From Algoriphagus boritolerans DSM 17298 = JCM 18970 (GTDB lineage: Bacteria; Bacteroidota; Bacteroidia; Cytophagales; Cyclobacteriaceae): a DNA stretch of 64,000 nucleotides. The stretch is taken from NCBI RefSeq assembly GCF_900108085.1, contig NZ_FNVR01000001.1, positions 186,712 through 250,711 of the forward strand. The letters are read 5' to 3'. The notes under the pieces were generated by a model that saw only the letters and a program-made list of their open reading frames with translations, searched no databases and was not told the DNA's origin. How positions within the stretch are numbered: position 1 is the stretch's first letter; each line of letters opens with the position of its first letter. Below, one piece after another: positions 25,276 through 33,868 of this stretch. The position numbers were made by a program, and so were the translations under genes.

Positions 25276-26691
25276 ATGGAGAAATTTGCACTTGCTTTCA
25301 AAGCGACGGCGTCACTATTAATCTTACTCTTGTTAGGTGGGATTGCGGCCTATTCACAACATCAGGAGAAAAACACCCATGATTCAACTTCCAATGAAAT
25401 GTTGTTCGGAGATAAGTTGAAAACAGGAACTTTCGAATTTCACCTCAGATCCTATTTCATGCATACTGAAAATCAAGCCGATTTGCTGGATTATTCCACT
25501 TGGGGTACCGGCGCTGGTTTGGGTTATTTCAGCCCGAGATGGAAGGGCTTGGGGATTGGGTTTAGTGGGTTCTTTGTCTTCAGACACTTTGAAACTAATC
25601 TGACCCGTGTAGATCCTGCTACCGGATTGCGAAATCGGTATGAGCTGACCCTCTATGATGTGAATCATCCTGATAACCGACATGATATGGACCGCTTGGA
25701 AGAGTTCTTTATTTCTTTCGAGAAAGAGAAGGTTTCCGCTTGGTTTGGAAGACATCACTTCGAAAGTCCACTGTTGAATGCCTCTGACAATAGAATGCGT
25801 CCAAATTTATTCAGTGGTTTATCTGTGGATTATCGGCCTGGAAAGGTACGATTAACAGGAGCTTGGTTTACGCATTTGATTTCGAGAGGGTCGCTTGAAT
25901 GGCTTTCTGTAGAAGAATCGGTAGGGCTTTACGATACCGGAAGAAACCCTACAGGTTCGGATGAAGACTACCACCACCACCTTGGCTCCAAAGGAATCGG
26001 TGTGGTTGGTTTGGAGTATGAAAAAGAAGGGCTTCAGCTCAAGTCTTGGACTTACCTGGCGGAGGGGATTTTCGCTACCTCCTTTGCGGAAGCTACAGGG
26101 AATTCATCGATTAAGAATGGAAGCAGGTTTCTCTATGGGATTCAGGGATTTTACCAGTCTTCGGTCGGTGGCGGGGGGAATCCCGAGGTATTTCGTGCTT
26201 ACACATTACCGGGTGAAAAAACCTTCGGAGGGGGTTTGCGAACTGGAATTCATTTTGGGCAATCGGAGCTTACTTTAAATTACCTGGGAATTTCAGATAC
26301 CGGCAGATTTCTGTTTCCCAGAGAGTGGGGAAGGGAAAAGTTCTTTGTGAGTATGCCGAGGGAGCGATTTGAAGGAATGGGAGGCGTCCATGCTTTGGGA
26401 ATTCTGTATGATCAAACCTTCATTCATGAGAAAATGAAAATTTCACTGGGAGTCAGCCACGTGCAAACCCCGGACCTGGAAAATATTGAATTGAATAAAT
26501 ACGGCTTGCCAAATTATTATCACTTCACGGGATTAATTGATTATCGATTCAGTGGTCTCTTCAAAGGACTTGATTTGCAGTTTTTGGTGGCGAATAAGAA
26601 AGAAGACCGAGACAGGAAGATTCCCCTTGAGTATGTGATTAATCGGCTGAATATGACCAATTATAATTTGATTTTGGATTACAGATTTTAA
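25276..26691 (+). CDS. Porin-like outer-membrane protein, copy A
   Basis: The protein has 471 residues. A signal peptide (first ~27 residues, ending GIAAYSQ) precedes a beta-rich body with long loops and the final strand NLILDYRF, ending in Phe as outer-membrane barrels do. It is a paralogue of the protein at 31138-32496: both share RGSLEWLSV/RGSSEWLAV and, later, PREWG followed by a PRER motif. It resembles OprD/OprB-type porins. One copy lies before the YeeE/YedE pair and the other behind the TsdA-like gene, so both probably pass sulfur anions such as thiosulfate or tetrathionate through the outer membrane (inference). Confidence 0.8.
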   Translation: MEKFALAFKATASLLILLLLGGIAAYSQHQEKNTHDSTSNEMLFGDKLKTGTFEFHLRSYFMHTENQADLLDYSTWGTGAGLGYFSPRWKGLGIGFSGFFVFRHFETNLTRVDPATGLRNRYELTLYDVNHPDNRHDMDRLEEFFISFEKEKVSAWFGRHHFESPLLNASDNRMRPNLFSGLSVDYRPGKVRLTGAWFTHLISRGSLEWLSVEESVGLYDTGRNPTGSDEDYHHHLGSKGIGVVGLEYEKEGLQLKSWTYLAEGIFATSFAEATGNSSIKNGSRFLYGIQGFYQSSVGGGGNPEVFRAYTLPGEKTFGGGLRTGIHFGQSELTLNYLGISDTGRFLFPREWGREKFFVSMPRERFEGMGGVHALGILYDQTFIHEKMKISLGVSHVQTPDLENIELNKYGLPNYYHFTGLIDYRFSGLFKGLDLQFLVANKKEDRDRKIPLEYVINRLNMTNYNLILDYRF

Positions 26692-26718
26692 CTAAAAAAA
26701 GAAAATAACTAAATACCT

Positions 26719-27300
26719 ATGAACCGATTTATTGAATGGATTTCTCAGCCTTGGCCCTGGTACGTGGCAGGGCCGATGATAGGCTTGACTGTACCGGCAC
26801 TGTTGATTTTGGGAAATAAGACCTTCGGGATATCATCCTCACTTCGTCATATCTGTGCGGCCTGCGTGCCAGCAGGTATACCTTTCTTTTCCTACAATTG
26901 GAAAAAGGAGGTTTGGAATCTTCTGTTTGTCCTGGGAACAGCCATCGGAGGCTTTATCGCGATGAATTTCTTGGCTAACCCTGATACGATCGTTATTTCT
27001 GAAGCGACGCAGTCCGATTTAGCTGCGTTGGGCATTACTGATTTTAGTGCTTTGCTACCGGCTGACATATTCTCTTGGAGCAATCTGTTTACAGCTAAAG
27101 GCCTGTTATTCTTCGTTGTTGGAGGGTTTTTGGTCGGTTTTGGTACCAGGTATGCGGGAGGTTGTACCTCAGGACACGCAATTATGGGGATCAGTTCTCT
27201 TCAGTGGCCATCTTTGGTGGCAACCATTTTCTTTATGATTGGTGGCTTTCTGATGACGCATGTTCTGTTGGAGCCTTTGATGAAATTAGTTGGTTTTTAA
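26719..27300 (+). CDS. YeeE/YedE-family half-transporter, first subunit
   Basis: The 193-residue membrane protein has about five hydrophobic segments. The family signature GTRYAGGCTSGHAIMG near residue 148 contains the conserved Cys that handles the sulfur substrate; a second Cys-rich spot, HICAACVPAGIPF, is near residue 44. YeeE (TsuA) of other bacteria imports thiosulfate. In Bacteroidota the transporter is often split in two, and the gene 34 bases downstream is the second half. It lies between the porin and the second half. Confidence 0.88.
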   Translation: MNRFIEWISQPWPWYVAGPMIGLTVPALLILGNKTFGISSSLRHICAACVPAGIPFFSYNWKKEVWNLLFVLGTAIGGFIAMNFLANPDTIVISEATQSDLAALGITDFSALLPADIFSWSNLFTAKGLLFFVVGGFLVGFGTRYAGGCTSGHAIMGISSLQWPSLVATIFFMIGGFLMTHVLLEPLMKLVGF

Positions 27301-27334
27301 TTAGATAGATATACTAAATTAGTAGTTAAAAAAT

Positions 27335-27823
27335 ATGAAAGTAGCAGAAAAAACAGCAATACAGGATCCGCATTGTGTGGCTCCCAATCTCAGTCAAAAC
27401 CGCGATAAAGGCCTTGAGCTTCTAAAATACCTGATTCTTGGGACCATCTTCGGAATTGTCTTTGTCAAAGCAGAGATTATCTCATGGTTTAGAATTCAGG
27501 AAATGTTCCGTCTACAATCCTTCCACATGTATGGAGTGATTGGATCTGCGATTGTGACGGGGATTATCTCCATCCAATTGATTAAGCGGTTGAATATCAG
27601 ATCTATTCATGGAGAGCAAATAGTTATCCCGGATAAAGTGTTTAAAAAAGGACAAGTTATAGGAGGATTTATTTTCGGCCTCGGCTGGGCCTTGACTGGC
27701 GCATGTCCGGGACCTTTATTTGCCCAGATCGGAAGTGGGTATACCGTCATATTGGTTACCTTAATTTCCGCCCTTGCCGGTACTTGGGTCTATGGAAAGT
27801 TTGCTGACAAGCTTCCAAATTAA
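27335..27823 (+). CDS. YeeE/YedE-family half-transporter, second subunit (DUF6691 type)
   Basis: The 162-residue protein has four hydrophobic segments and the motif WALTGACPGPLFAQIGSG near residue 113, with one conserved Cys, as in the partner half of split YeeE/YedE transporters. It presumably pairs with the product of 26719-27300 in the inner membrane to move a sulfur compound such as thiosulfate. The terminator at 27842-27869 ends the unit. Confidence 0.87.
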   Translation: MKVAEKTAIQDPHCVAPNLSQNRDKGLELLKYLILGTIFGIVFVKAEIISWFRIQEMFRLQSFHMYGVIGSAIVTGIISIQLIKRLNIRSIHGEQIVIPDKVFKKGQVIGGFIFGLGWALTGACPGPLFAQIGSGYTVILVTLISALAGTWVYGKFADKLPN

Positions 27824-27841
27824 AAAAACTTAAAGACACGA

Positions 27842-27869
27842 GCCACTTTCGAAAGGAAGTGGCCTTTTT
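27842..27869 (+). terminator. Terminator after the YeeE/YedE pair
   Basis: GCCACTT (27842-27848) and AAGTGGC (27857-27863) form the stem, followed by CTTTTT. Confidence 0.8.
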
Positions 27870-27948
27870 AGTTAAATACTTTTTTGATGATGATTCTGAT
27901 GAAAACGATAATCGTTATCAGGATGACCCCTACAATCACAAATTCCAT
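27868..27948 (-). CDS. Possible 26-residue membrane peptide
   Basis: An ATG at 27948 opens 26 codons ending in TAA (27868-27870). The product is one run of Val and Ile (EFVIVGVILITIIVFIRIII), then KKVFN: a single membrane segment with a basic end. No clear promoter is seen. It stands alone in the 244-base gap before the MFS gene. It may be a small membrane protein or chance; comparison with relatives decides. Confidence 0.35.
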   Translation of the reverse strand: MEFVIVGVILITIIVFIRIIIKKVFN

Positions 27949-28033
27949 GAGCTTTGTTTTCGGGCAGAACCAGCGGAAAGGGATAATAGTTTTTGCAAAT
28001 TCAAAAACAGCCCTAAAACCATTCGATTATTTT

Positions 28034-28041
28034 TAAATTTG
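28034..28041 (+). promoter_or_regulatory. Putative -7 promoter element for the MFS gene
   Basis: TAAATTTG matches TAnnTTTG, 27 bases before the ATG at 28068. Confidence 0.5.
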
Positions 28042-28067
28042 GCCGCCTATTAAACTTTCCCATTACA

Positions 28068-29240
28068 ATGAATTACCTGTCTAAACGCCGCACAGCTCTT
28101 GGATCCATGTTTTTTTTCGTAGGACTTTGTTTCGCGAGCTGGGCTGCGCGGATTCCTGATATTCAGGCCAAATTTGACCTTTCGGAAGGGGAACTGGGCA
28201 CCATGTTGCTTTTCCTCCCCTTGGGTTCCCTCTTTGGACTTCCTTTGGCAGGTTGGGCAGTTCATCAGTTTGGAAGTAGAAGAGTGATCATGGTTGGCAG
28301 TTTTGCCTACGCCATGACTTTACCTTTGATCGGCTTTAGTCCCACTATTTTATTTTTGATTCCTGTACTGATCACCTATGGATTACTAGGTAATGTGATG
28401 AATATCTCACTGAATACCCAAGCACTGGACCTGGAGGATCAAATGGGAAAAAGCATACTGGCCTCTTTCCACGGACTTTGGAGTACAGCCGGATTTGTGG
28501 GAGCTGGATTGGGAGCAGGGATGATTTTTCTGAGTTTTGCACCCGAACTTCATTTCACCATTGTGACTGGGATTTCGATTGTGATTATTCTTACTGCTCA
28601 ACGTTTCATCGTCAAGGACCGAAAAGTATCAGAAGGAGGAGGTTTGGTTCTGAAGCGGCCGGACGCCTTGCTTCTGCGCATCGGAGTGATAGCCTTTCTG
28701 GGAATGATGTGTGAGGGATGCATGTTTGATTGGAGTGGGGTTTATTTCAAAAAAGTAGTTATGGCAGATCCTTCGCTGATAGCGCTGGGGTATGTTGCCT
28801 TCATGGGATCGATGGCATCCGGAAGGTTTATCACAGATAAACTTGCAGCGCGATATACCAAAGTGGCTGTCATACAGCTTAGTGGTGCCTTGATTTTTAT
28901 CGGATTAGCCTTGTCGGTAGCTTTCCCCAATATTTGGGTGGCAACGATTGGGTTTTTGCTGGTTGGCTTTGGGATTGCATCCATCATTCCGCTTTCTTAC
29001 AGCATCGCAGGGCGATCCAAACTGTACAGTCCCAGTGTTGCATTAGCTTTGGTGTCTACGATTTCTTTCTTTGGATTCCTGTTGGGACCACCTTTGATCG
29101 GATTTATTGCTGAACTGTTTGATTTGAAAACTTCCTTTGCCCTAATTGCCGTCAATGGGATAGGAATCACTCTGCTTTCAAGTTTTAGGAAACAGGTTTT
29201 TTTGATTCCTCAGAAAATCAAAATAGCTTCAGCTTCATGA
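28068..29240 (+). CDS. Major facilitator superfamily transporter
   Basis: The 390-residue protein has about twelve membrane segments. The start (FVGLCFASWAARIPDIQAKF) and the loop AGWAVHQFGSRRVIMVG after the second segment, which is the family's conserved basic loop, place it in the YbjJ/fucose-permease-like branch. The substrate is unknown. It overlaps the thioesterase gene by four bases (ATGA), so the two are translationally coupled, but nothing ties it to the sulfur genes on either side apart from position. Confidence 0.9.
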   Translation: MNYLSKRRTALGSMFFFVGLCFASWAARIPDIQAKFDLSEGELGTMLLFLPLGSLFGLPLAGWAVHQFGSRRVIMVGSFAYAMTLPLIGFSPTILFLIPVLITYGLLGNVMNISLNTQALDLEDQMGKSILASFHGLWSTAGFVGAGLGAGMIFLSFAPELHFTIVTGISIVIILTAQRFIVKDRKVSEGGGLVLKRPDALLLRIGVIAFLGMMCEGCMFDWSGVYFKKVVMADPSLIALGYVAFMGSMASGRFITDKLAARYTKVAVIQLSGALIFIGLALSVAFPNIWVATIGFLLVGFGIASIIPLSYSIAGRSKLYSPSVALALVSTISFFGFLLGPPLIGFIAELFDLKTSFALIAVNGIGITLLSSFRKQVFLIPQKIKIASAS

Positions 29241-29950
29241 TAATTCCGGAGAATCTCCAGTTTCAACTTCCTTATGAAGTGGGTTCTTTTCAGGTACAGC
29301 CTGACGGAAAAATCAGCCTGACTTCCTTGGCTGATTTGCTGCAGGAGATTGCCTGGAAGCATGCGGATTCAGCTGATTTTGGGAGAAATCTTCAAGAATC
29401 CAATCAAATGTGGGTGCTAGCCCGACTCGAAATCAACCTACTGGAATTTCCCAAATGGGGACAACAAATCCAGCTCTTCACAGGTGGTCGGGGAGCGGAT
29501 AAATTATTTGCTTTTCGGGAGTTTTTGATTTTGGATCATAATGATGAAGTGTTGGCCCGAGCCATGTCTTCCTGGTTGTTGCTGAATTCGGAATCCAAAC
29601 GAATCCTCAAACCGGAATCGGTTCTGCCATCCGAGCTTTTTGATCCGACAAAAAAGCCGGATTGGCAACCGGGGAAGATTTCCATTTCCGGGGACTTAAT
29701 CGCCACGGAAACGGTGCAGGCTCGATTTTCCGATTTGGATCTCAACTATCATGTGAACAATACGAGTTATATTCGGTGGGTGGAAAATTTACTTTTTGAT
29801 CAAGGAGTGAGACCTGACTCGCTTGCTATAAATTACCTTTCTGAGTGTGTAGCGGGAGACCGGATTTCAATAAGGCTTTACAGAAGCGAATCTTGGTTTT
29901 CGGTGGAGGGCAAAGTGGGGGATAAGCTTGTTTTCACTGCCAAAGTATGA
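29237..29950 (+). CDS. Acyl-ACP thioesterase
   Basis: The 237-residue protein has two hot-dog folds, as in FatA/FatB-type thioesterases that release fatty acids from acyl carrier protein in the cytoplasm. The second half carries the typical RFSDLDLNYHVNNTSYIRWV, with the conserved Asn and His of the active site. It overlaps the end of the MFS gene by four bases. Confidence 0.9.
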   Translation: MIIPENLQFQLPYEVGSFQVQPDGKISLTSLADLLQEIAWKHADSADFGRNLQESNQMWVLARLEINLLEFPKWGQQIQLFTGGRGADKLFAFREFLILDHNDEVLARAMSSWLLLNSESKRILKPESVLPSELFDPTKKPDWQPGKISISGDLIATETVQARFSDLDLNYHVNNTSYIRWVENLLFDQGVRPDSLAINYLSECVAGDRISIRLYRSESWFSVEGKVGDKLVFTAKV

Positions 29951-30018
29951 TTTCTCCACTCGAATAGTTCCTCGGAATTGGTCCTTTTCAGGCATTCGAC
30001 CTGATGCTTTTGGTGTCA

Positions 30019-30034
30019 TGTGACCACTGTCACA
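30019..30034 (+). promoter_or_regulatory. CRP/FNR-like site before the TsdA-like gene
   Basis: TGTGA-CCACTG-TCACA is a perfect match to TGTGA-N6-TCACA. The centre is 30.5 bases before GATTTTTG (30057-30064), one mismatch from TAnnTTTG, and the ATG is at 30089. Confidence 0.65.
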
Positions 30035-30088
30035 GTTTTTGAATTCAGGAAATCGTGATTTTTGTATATTACCGTTGACTAAAATTCC

Positions 30089-31141
30089 ATGATGCAGCCA
30101 TTCATCAAACTGATCACTTTGCTAGTTGCTTTATTAGGTCTAGCCACAGCCTTAGTTGGAGTGATAGGTTTTATTGTGTTTTTATCTTACTCAGGCATCC
30201 AGCTGCCAAGTCTTGCAGGTGAAGACAATGCCGTTCCTCAGCCTGTTGCCGAAGTGCCGATCCCCAAAGCCCTGGCTGATCCGGCAGGAATGTGGAGGGC
30301 CCCGGATTGGCCATCGGTAGATTTCGAACCCAATGCTGCGGATATTAAATATGGGAAGGAACTCGTAGCAAATACATCCGAATACCTTGGTCCAAACGGG
30401 AAGGTAAAAGCAATTTCCAATGGAATGAATTGCCAAAACTGTCATCTCCAAGCCGGTACAGTTCCTTTGGGAAATAACTATGGGGCTGTAGCGTCAACCT
30501 ATCCCAAGCTGCGGGCTCGATCAGGAACGGAGGAGGATATCACCAAGCGAATCAATGACTGCTTTGAGCGGAGTCTAAACGGTCAAGCGCTTGCCAAAGA
30601 CTCAAAAGAAATGATCGCTATGGCTGCCTACATCAACTGGTTGGGTAAAGATGTGCCAAAAGGGGAGATTCCAGCCGGATCCGGAATTTATGAAGTTCCT
30701 GCTATGGATCGTGCTGCTGACCCGATTAGGGGCAAATTGGTTTATGATAGGCAGTGTCAAAGTTGTCATGCAGCGGATGGTCAAGGGATGCCCCGACCGG
30801 ATGGGAAGGGGTATATCTACCCACCACTTTGGGGGAAAAACAGCTACAATCACGGAGCAGGCTTGTTTCGGCTATCCAGATTTGCCGGCTTTGTGAGGGC
30901 TAATATGCCTTTGGGGGCAACTTTTGAAAATCCAATGATTTCTGATGAAGAAGCTTGGGATGTAGCTGCCTATGTCAATAGTATGGACCGTCCTGTAAAA
31001 GATTTGTCACAAGACTGGCCTGATATATCAAAAAAACCAGTAGATCATCCATTCGGGCCATTTTCTGATGAATTTACCGAAGAGCAGCACAAGTTTGGTC
31101 CGTTCAAACCCATCCGTGAAGCCCGGGCAAAATCCAAATGA
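30089..31141 (+). CDS. tsdA: Dihaem cytochrome c, probable thiosulfate dehydrogenase (TsdA-like)
   Basis: The protein has 350 residues. Residues 7-35 form an uncleaved membrane anchor. Two haem sites follow: CQNCH (115-119) within SNGMNCQNCH, and CQSCH (223-227). The stretch NDCFERSLNG with Cys158 matches the TsdA family, where one haem has a Cys ligand and thiosulfate is joined to tetrathionate. ANMPLGATF holds a likely Met ligand of the second haem. TsdA is periplasmic and hands electrons to the respiratory chain. The gene overlaps the following porin by four bases. The specific reaction is inferred from family resemblance; other dihaem cytochromes remain possible. Confidence 0.75.
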   Translation: MMQPFIKLITLLVALLGLATALVGVIGFIVFLSYSGIQLPSLAGEDNAVPQPVAEVPIPKALADPAGMWRAPDWPSVDFEPNAADIKYGKELVANTSEYLGPNGKVKAISNGMNCQNCHLQAGTVPLGNNYGAVASTYPKLRARSGTEEDITKRINDCFERSLNGQALAKDSKEMIAMAAYINWLGKDVPKGEIPAGSGIYEVPAMDRAADPIRGKLVYDRQCQSCHAADGQGMPRPDGKGYIYPPLWGKNSYNHGAGLFRLSRFAGFVRANMPLGATFENPMISDEEAWDVAAYVNSMDRPVKDLSQDWPDISKKPVDHPFGPFSDEFTEEQHKFGPFKPIREARAKSK

Positions 31142-32496
31142 TCAACCGAATTCCGCTTCTTATTGGCTTCGTTTTTGGCTTGTTTATCGATGGATTGGCC
31201 CAAAATGAGGAAAAGAAAGTCAGTGTCAATCCGGATTTTCATTTTCGTTCCTTCTGGATGAATACGCATTATCCCGGACAGGATTATAAGGAAGATTATG
31301 CCTTGGGAATGAGCTTTAATCTAGGGGCAGTGTTGAATTATGATCAAAAATGGAAGCTTCATCTTGGCTACCGGACTTTCGCCAATATTACCAGTTCGGA
31401 AATAGGGGGACCTGACCCCAGGACGGGACAGCCCAACCGATACGAGACTGGGCTTTTTGATCTTTTAGATACAGAAGATAAGTTTTTTGGAAAATTGGAG
31501 ACGTTTTCGCTGGAATACTCGACCAAAAAAATTGGAATTACAGCAGGCAGGATGGGAATCAATTCAGACTGGATCAATGCACAGGACGGAAGACTTTCTC
31601 CTACAGCGGTTGAAGGCATTAATGCATGGTTTGCACCCGATTCTTTATGGAAATTTTCAGTTTGGGGAATAGGAAAATTGAGTATCAGGGGCAGCAGCGA
31701 ATGGCTCGCGGTAGGGGAAACTGTGGGGATTTATCCAGTTGGAAGAGCGATTACAGGTAAACCTGCACAGTATTTTGGAAACACTGAAAGTGACTGGCTG
31801 GGGATTTGGGAAGTAGACAGGAAACTGGGAAAGGACGCCAAAATTCATTTTTCCAACACCCTTGCTGACAATCTTTTCTCGACTTATTGGGCAGGGTTTG
31901 AGAAAAACCGAAAAGTGGAATCGGGCATCTTCACCTTTGGTGTGCAGGGTGGTTTTCAGCATGGATTGGGCCAAGGAGGGAATGCTGTCTTGGATTGGAA
32001 ATACAAGGATCCGGAAGATCGGAATTATGCGGTTTCTGGAAGATTAGGTTGGAAAAACCCAAAATGGATCACTCACCTTAATTATACACACGTGGGAGGT
32101 AAAGGCCGATGGCTGAATCCTCGGGAATGGGGAAAAGATGCTTGGTATACCTTTGTCCCAAGGGAACGAAATGAAGGATTTGAAGCCGTGGATGCAATGG
32201 TGATCTATGTTGAGTATCGATTTGGGCAAACACCAATTTCTATTTATGGCCATCTAGGTTTCCATTGGCTCTCTGATACCAAGAATGCGGCCGCAAACAA
32301 ATATAATTTTCCGAGCTACAGCCAATTTAACGGAGGATTGAAATACCGACCAAACAAGCATAGAAATCTGGATTTCCACTTCCTGATTGTGAGTAAAGAG
32401 CCTTGGGGAAGGAGTGAATTGACACCAATTCAGATCTATAATAAAGTAGAAATGCTGCATTTCAACGGTATTGTCAACTGGAGATGGAATAGATAA
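31138..32496 (+). CDS. Porin-like outer-membrane protein, copy B
   Basis: The protein has 452 residues, with a signal peptide (ending DGLAQN) and a beta-barrel-like body. It is a paralogue of 25276-26691, sharing size, the SSEWLAVGETVG region and the NPREWG ... FVPRER motif, at roughly one-third identity by eye. The last strand ends in VNWRWNR. Its start overlaps the stop of the cytochrome gene (ATGA), so it is translated with it and probably serves as the outer-membrane entry or exit for that enzyme's substrate or product. Confidence 0.8.
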   Translation: MINRIPLLIGFVFGLFIDGLAQNEEKKVSVNPDFHFRSFWMNTHYPGQDYKEDYALGMSFNLGAVLNYDQKWKLHLGYRTFANITSSEIGGPDPRTGQPNRYETGLFDLLDTEDKFFGKLETFSLEYSTKKIGITAGRMGINSDWINAQDGRLSPTAVEGINAWFAPDSLWKFSVWGIGKLSIRGSSEWLAVGETVGIYPVGRAITGKPAQYFGNTESDWLGIWEVDRKLGKDAKIHFSNTLADNLFSTYWAGFEKNRKVESGIFTFGVQGGFQHGLGQGGNAVLDWKYKDPEDRNYAVSGRLGWKNPKWITHLNYTHVGGKGRWLNPREWGKDAWYTFVPRERNEGFEAVDAMVIYVEYRFGQTPISIYGHLGFHWLSDTKNAAANKYNFPSYSQFNGGLKYRPNKHRNLDFHFLIVSKEPWGRSELTPIQIYNKVEMLHFNGIVNWRWNR

Positions 32497-32756
32497 TTTG
32501 GAACAGGATTAGGAATTTTGGTTTCCTATCGCCACCTTTGTCGTATCGAATAAATGTTTTCGATACTTGGTGACAAGTCAGCAACGGTGATACACCTGCT
32601 TAAGTAGCAAATCAAGAGTTCTCCATTACAGGTTTTACTTCTTTTTCTTCTACTTTTTTAATTCATCAAATGACTCCGGTTATTTACAGAATTAAAACCT
32701 GCAGTTTACAAACTTTAAGAGAACTTTAGATTTCATTTACCCTAAATACCTTTCCT
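32497..32756. other. Intergenic stretch before the desaturase gene
   Basis: It contains an imperfect hairpin near 32531-32570 (CACC, then GTATCGA pairing with TCGATAC, then GGTG) without a T-tract. Nothing else is seen. The gap to the first ATG of the desaturase is 374 bases, but coding sequence seems to begin near 32757. Confidence 0.5.
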
Positions 32757-33857
32757 ATTAAGACGATCCGATTTTCGGAATCAGAATTATCTGATTTCTC
32801 AATAACTCTAAAGAGCAGAGTTAACAACTACTTCAAAACAACCCAAAAATCAAAATTTGCAAATGGAGAAATGATCATCAAGACCATTGTCATGGTGTCA
32901 CTCTATTTCACTCCCATCATTTTAATTACGACAGGAGTTGCAAATCAAACCTGGCAACTCTTTGCTTGCTATATCCTTAGTGGTTTTGGAATGGCTGGAA
33001 TCGGGATGGGCGTGATGCATGATGCTATTCATGGATCATTTTCCAAAAACCCTACTGTCAACAGGCTCCTCGGCTATACGCTCAATATGGTAGGGGCAAA
33101 TGCGACAGTTTGGAAATTACAACACAATGTGCTTCACCATTCCTACACGAATATTTCAGAAGGCGATGATGACATCAACGCACCGTTTTTCCTGAGATTT
33201 TCACCCAATGCAGAAAAGAACTCACTGCATCCTTATCAGCACTGGTACACCTGGTTTTTCTATGGATTGTCGACTGTTTCTTGGGTGACTTCCAAAGACT
33301 TCGTTCGTTTGACCCGTTATTACAATATGGGATTGCTGAAGGGTAAAAACGTCTACAGAAACTCCGTATTAAAGATTATTGCCTGGAAGGTGGTGTATTT
33401 CGCCTTCATATTAGGCTTACCTATCGCATTTTCCCCTTTTGGTGTGGGGGAAATTTTACTGGCCTATTTAGTACTCCATTTTATCACAGGTTTGAGCATT
33501 TCGCTGGTCTTCCAGACGGCTCACATCATGCCAAATGTGGATTTTCCTGAATTAAATGAGCATGGTATGATTGAAGGTGAGCGCATGCTACACCAATTGG
33601 CTACTACTTCTAATTATTCCGAAGGAAGCCGGGTTTTTGCCTGGATGATCGGAGGATTAAATCATCAGGTAGAGCATCACTTGTTTCCCGATATCTGTCA
33701 TGTACACTATCGGAAAATTGCACCGATTGTAAAGGCCACTGCGGCTGAATACAACATCCCTTATCATACAAAAAAGACATTTTTTCACGCTTTGAAGTCG
33801 CACTTTGAAATGCTCCGTTTTCTGGGCAATTCTGAGATGGTACCTGCCAAAGCTTGA
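32757..33857 (+). CDS. Fatty acid (acyl-CoA type) desaturase; start codon uncertain
   Basis: This membrane-bound di-iron desaturase introduces a double bond into fatty acyl chains. Histidine boxes are HDAIHGS, HNVLHHSYT and NHQVEHHLF. The first ATG (32871) gives 328 residues, but the frame stays open upstream to a TAG at 32727. The extra codons read like the family's N terminus (KTIRFSESEL, then LKSRVNNYFKT). No ATG, GTG or TTG precedes them; the best position is an ATT at 32757, giving 366 residues. Either a rare ATT start is used, the start was lost by mutation, or translation begins at 32871 without the cytoplasmic N terminus. Confidence 0.85.
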   Translation: MKTIRFSESELSDFSITLKSRVNNYFKTTQKSKFANGEMIIKTIVMVSLYFTPIILITTGVANQTWQLFACYILSGFGMAGIGMGVMHDAIHGSFSKNPTVNRLLGYTLNMVGANATVWKLQHNVLHHSYTNISEGDDDINAPFFLRFSPNAEKNSLHPYQHWYTWFFYGLSTVSWVTSKDFVRLTRYYNMGLLKGKNVYRNSVLKIIAWKVVYFAFILGLPIAFSPFGVGEILLAYLVLHFITGLSISLVFQTAHIMPNVDFPELNEHGMIEGERMLHQLATTSNYSEGSRVFAWMIGGLNHQVEHHLFPDICHVHYRKIAPIVKATAAEYNIPYHTKKTFFHALKSHFEMLRFLGNSEMVPAKA

Positions 33858-33868
33858 TTTACCAAAAC

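Noticed and set aside
27859..28053. 64-codon plus-strand frame before the MFS gene
   Set aside because: Starts in the terminator tail and has no domain; the reverse-strand 26-residue frame is the more protein-like reading.
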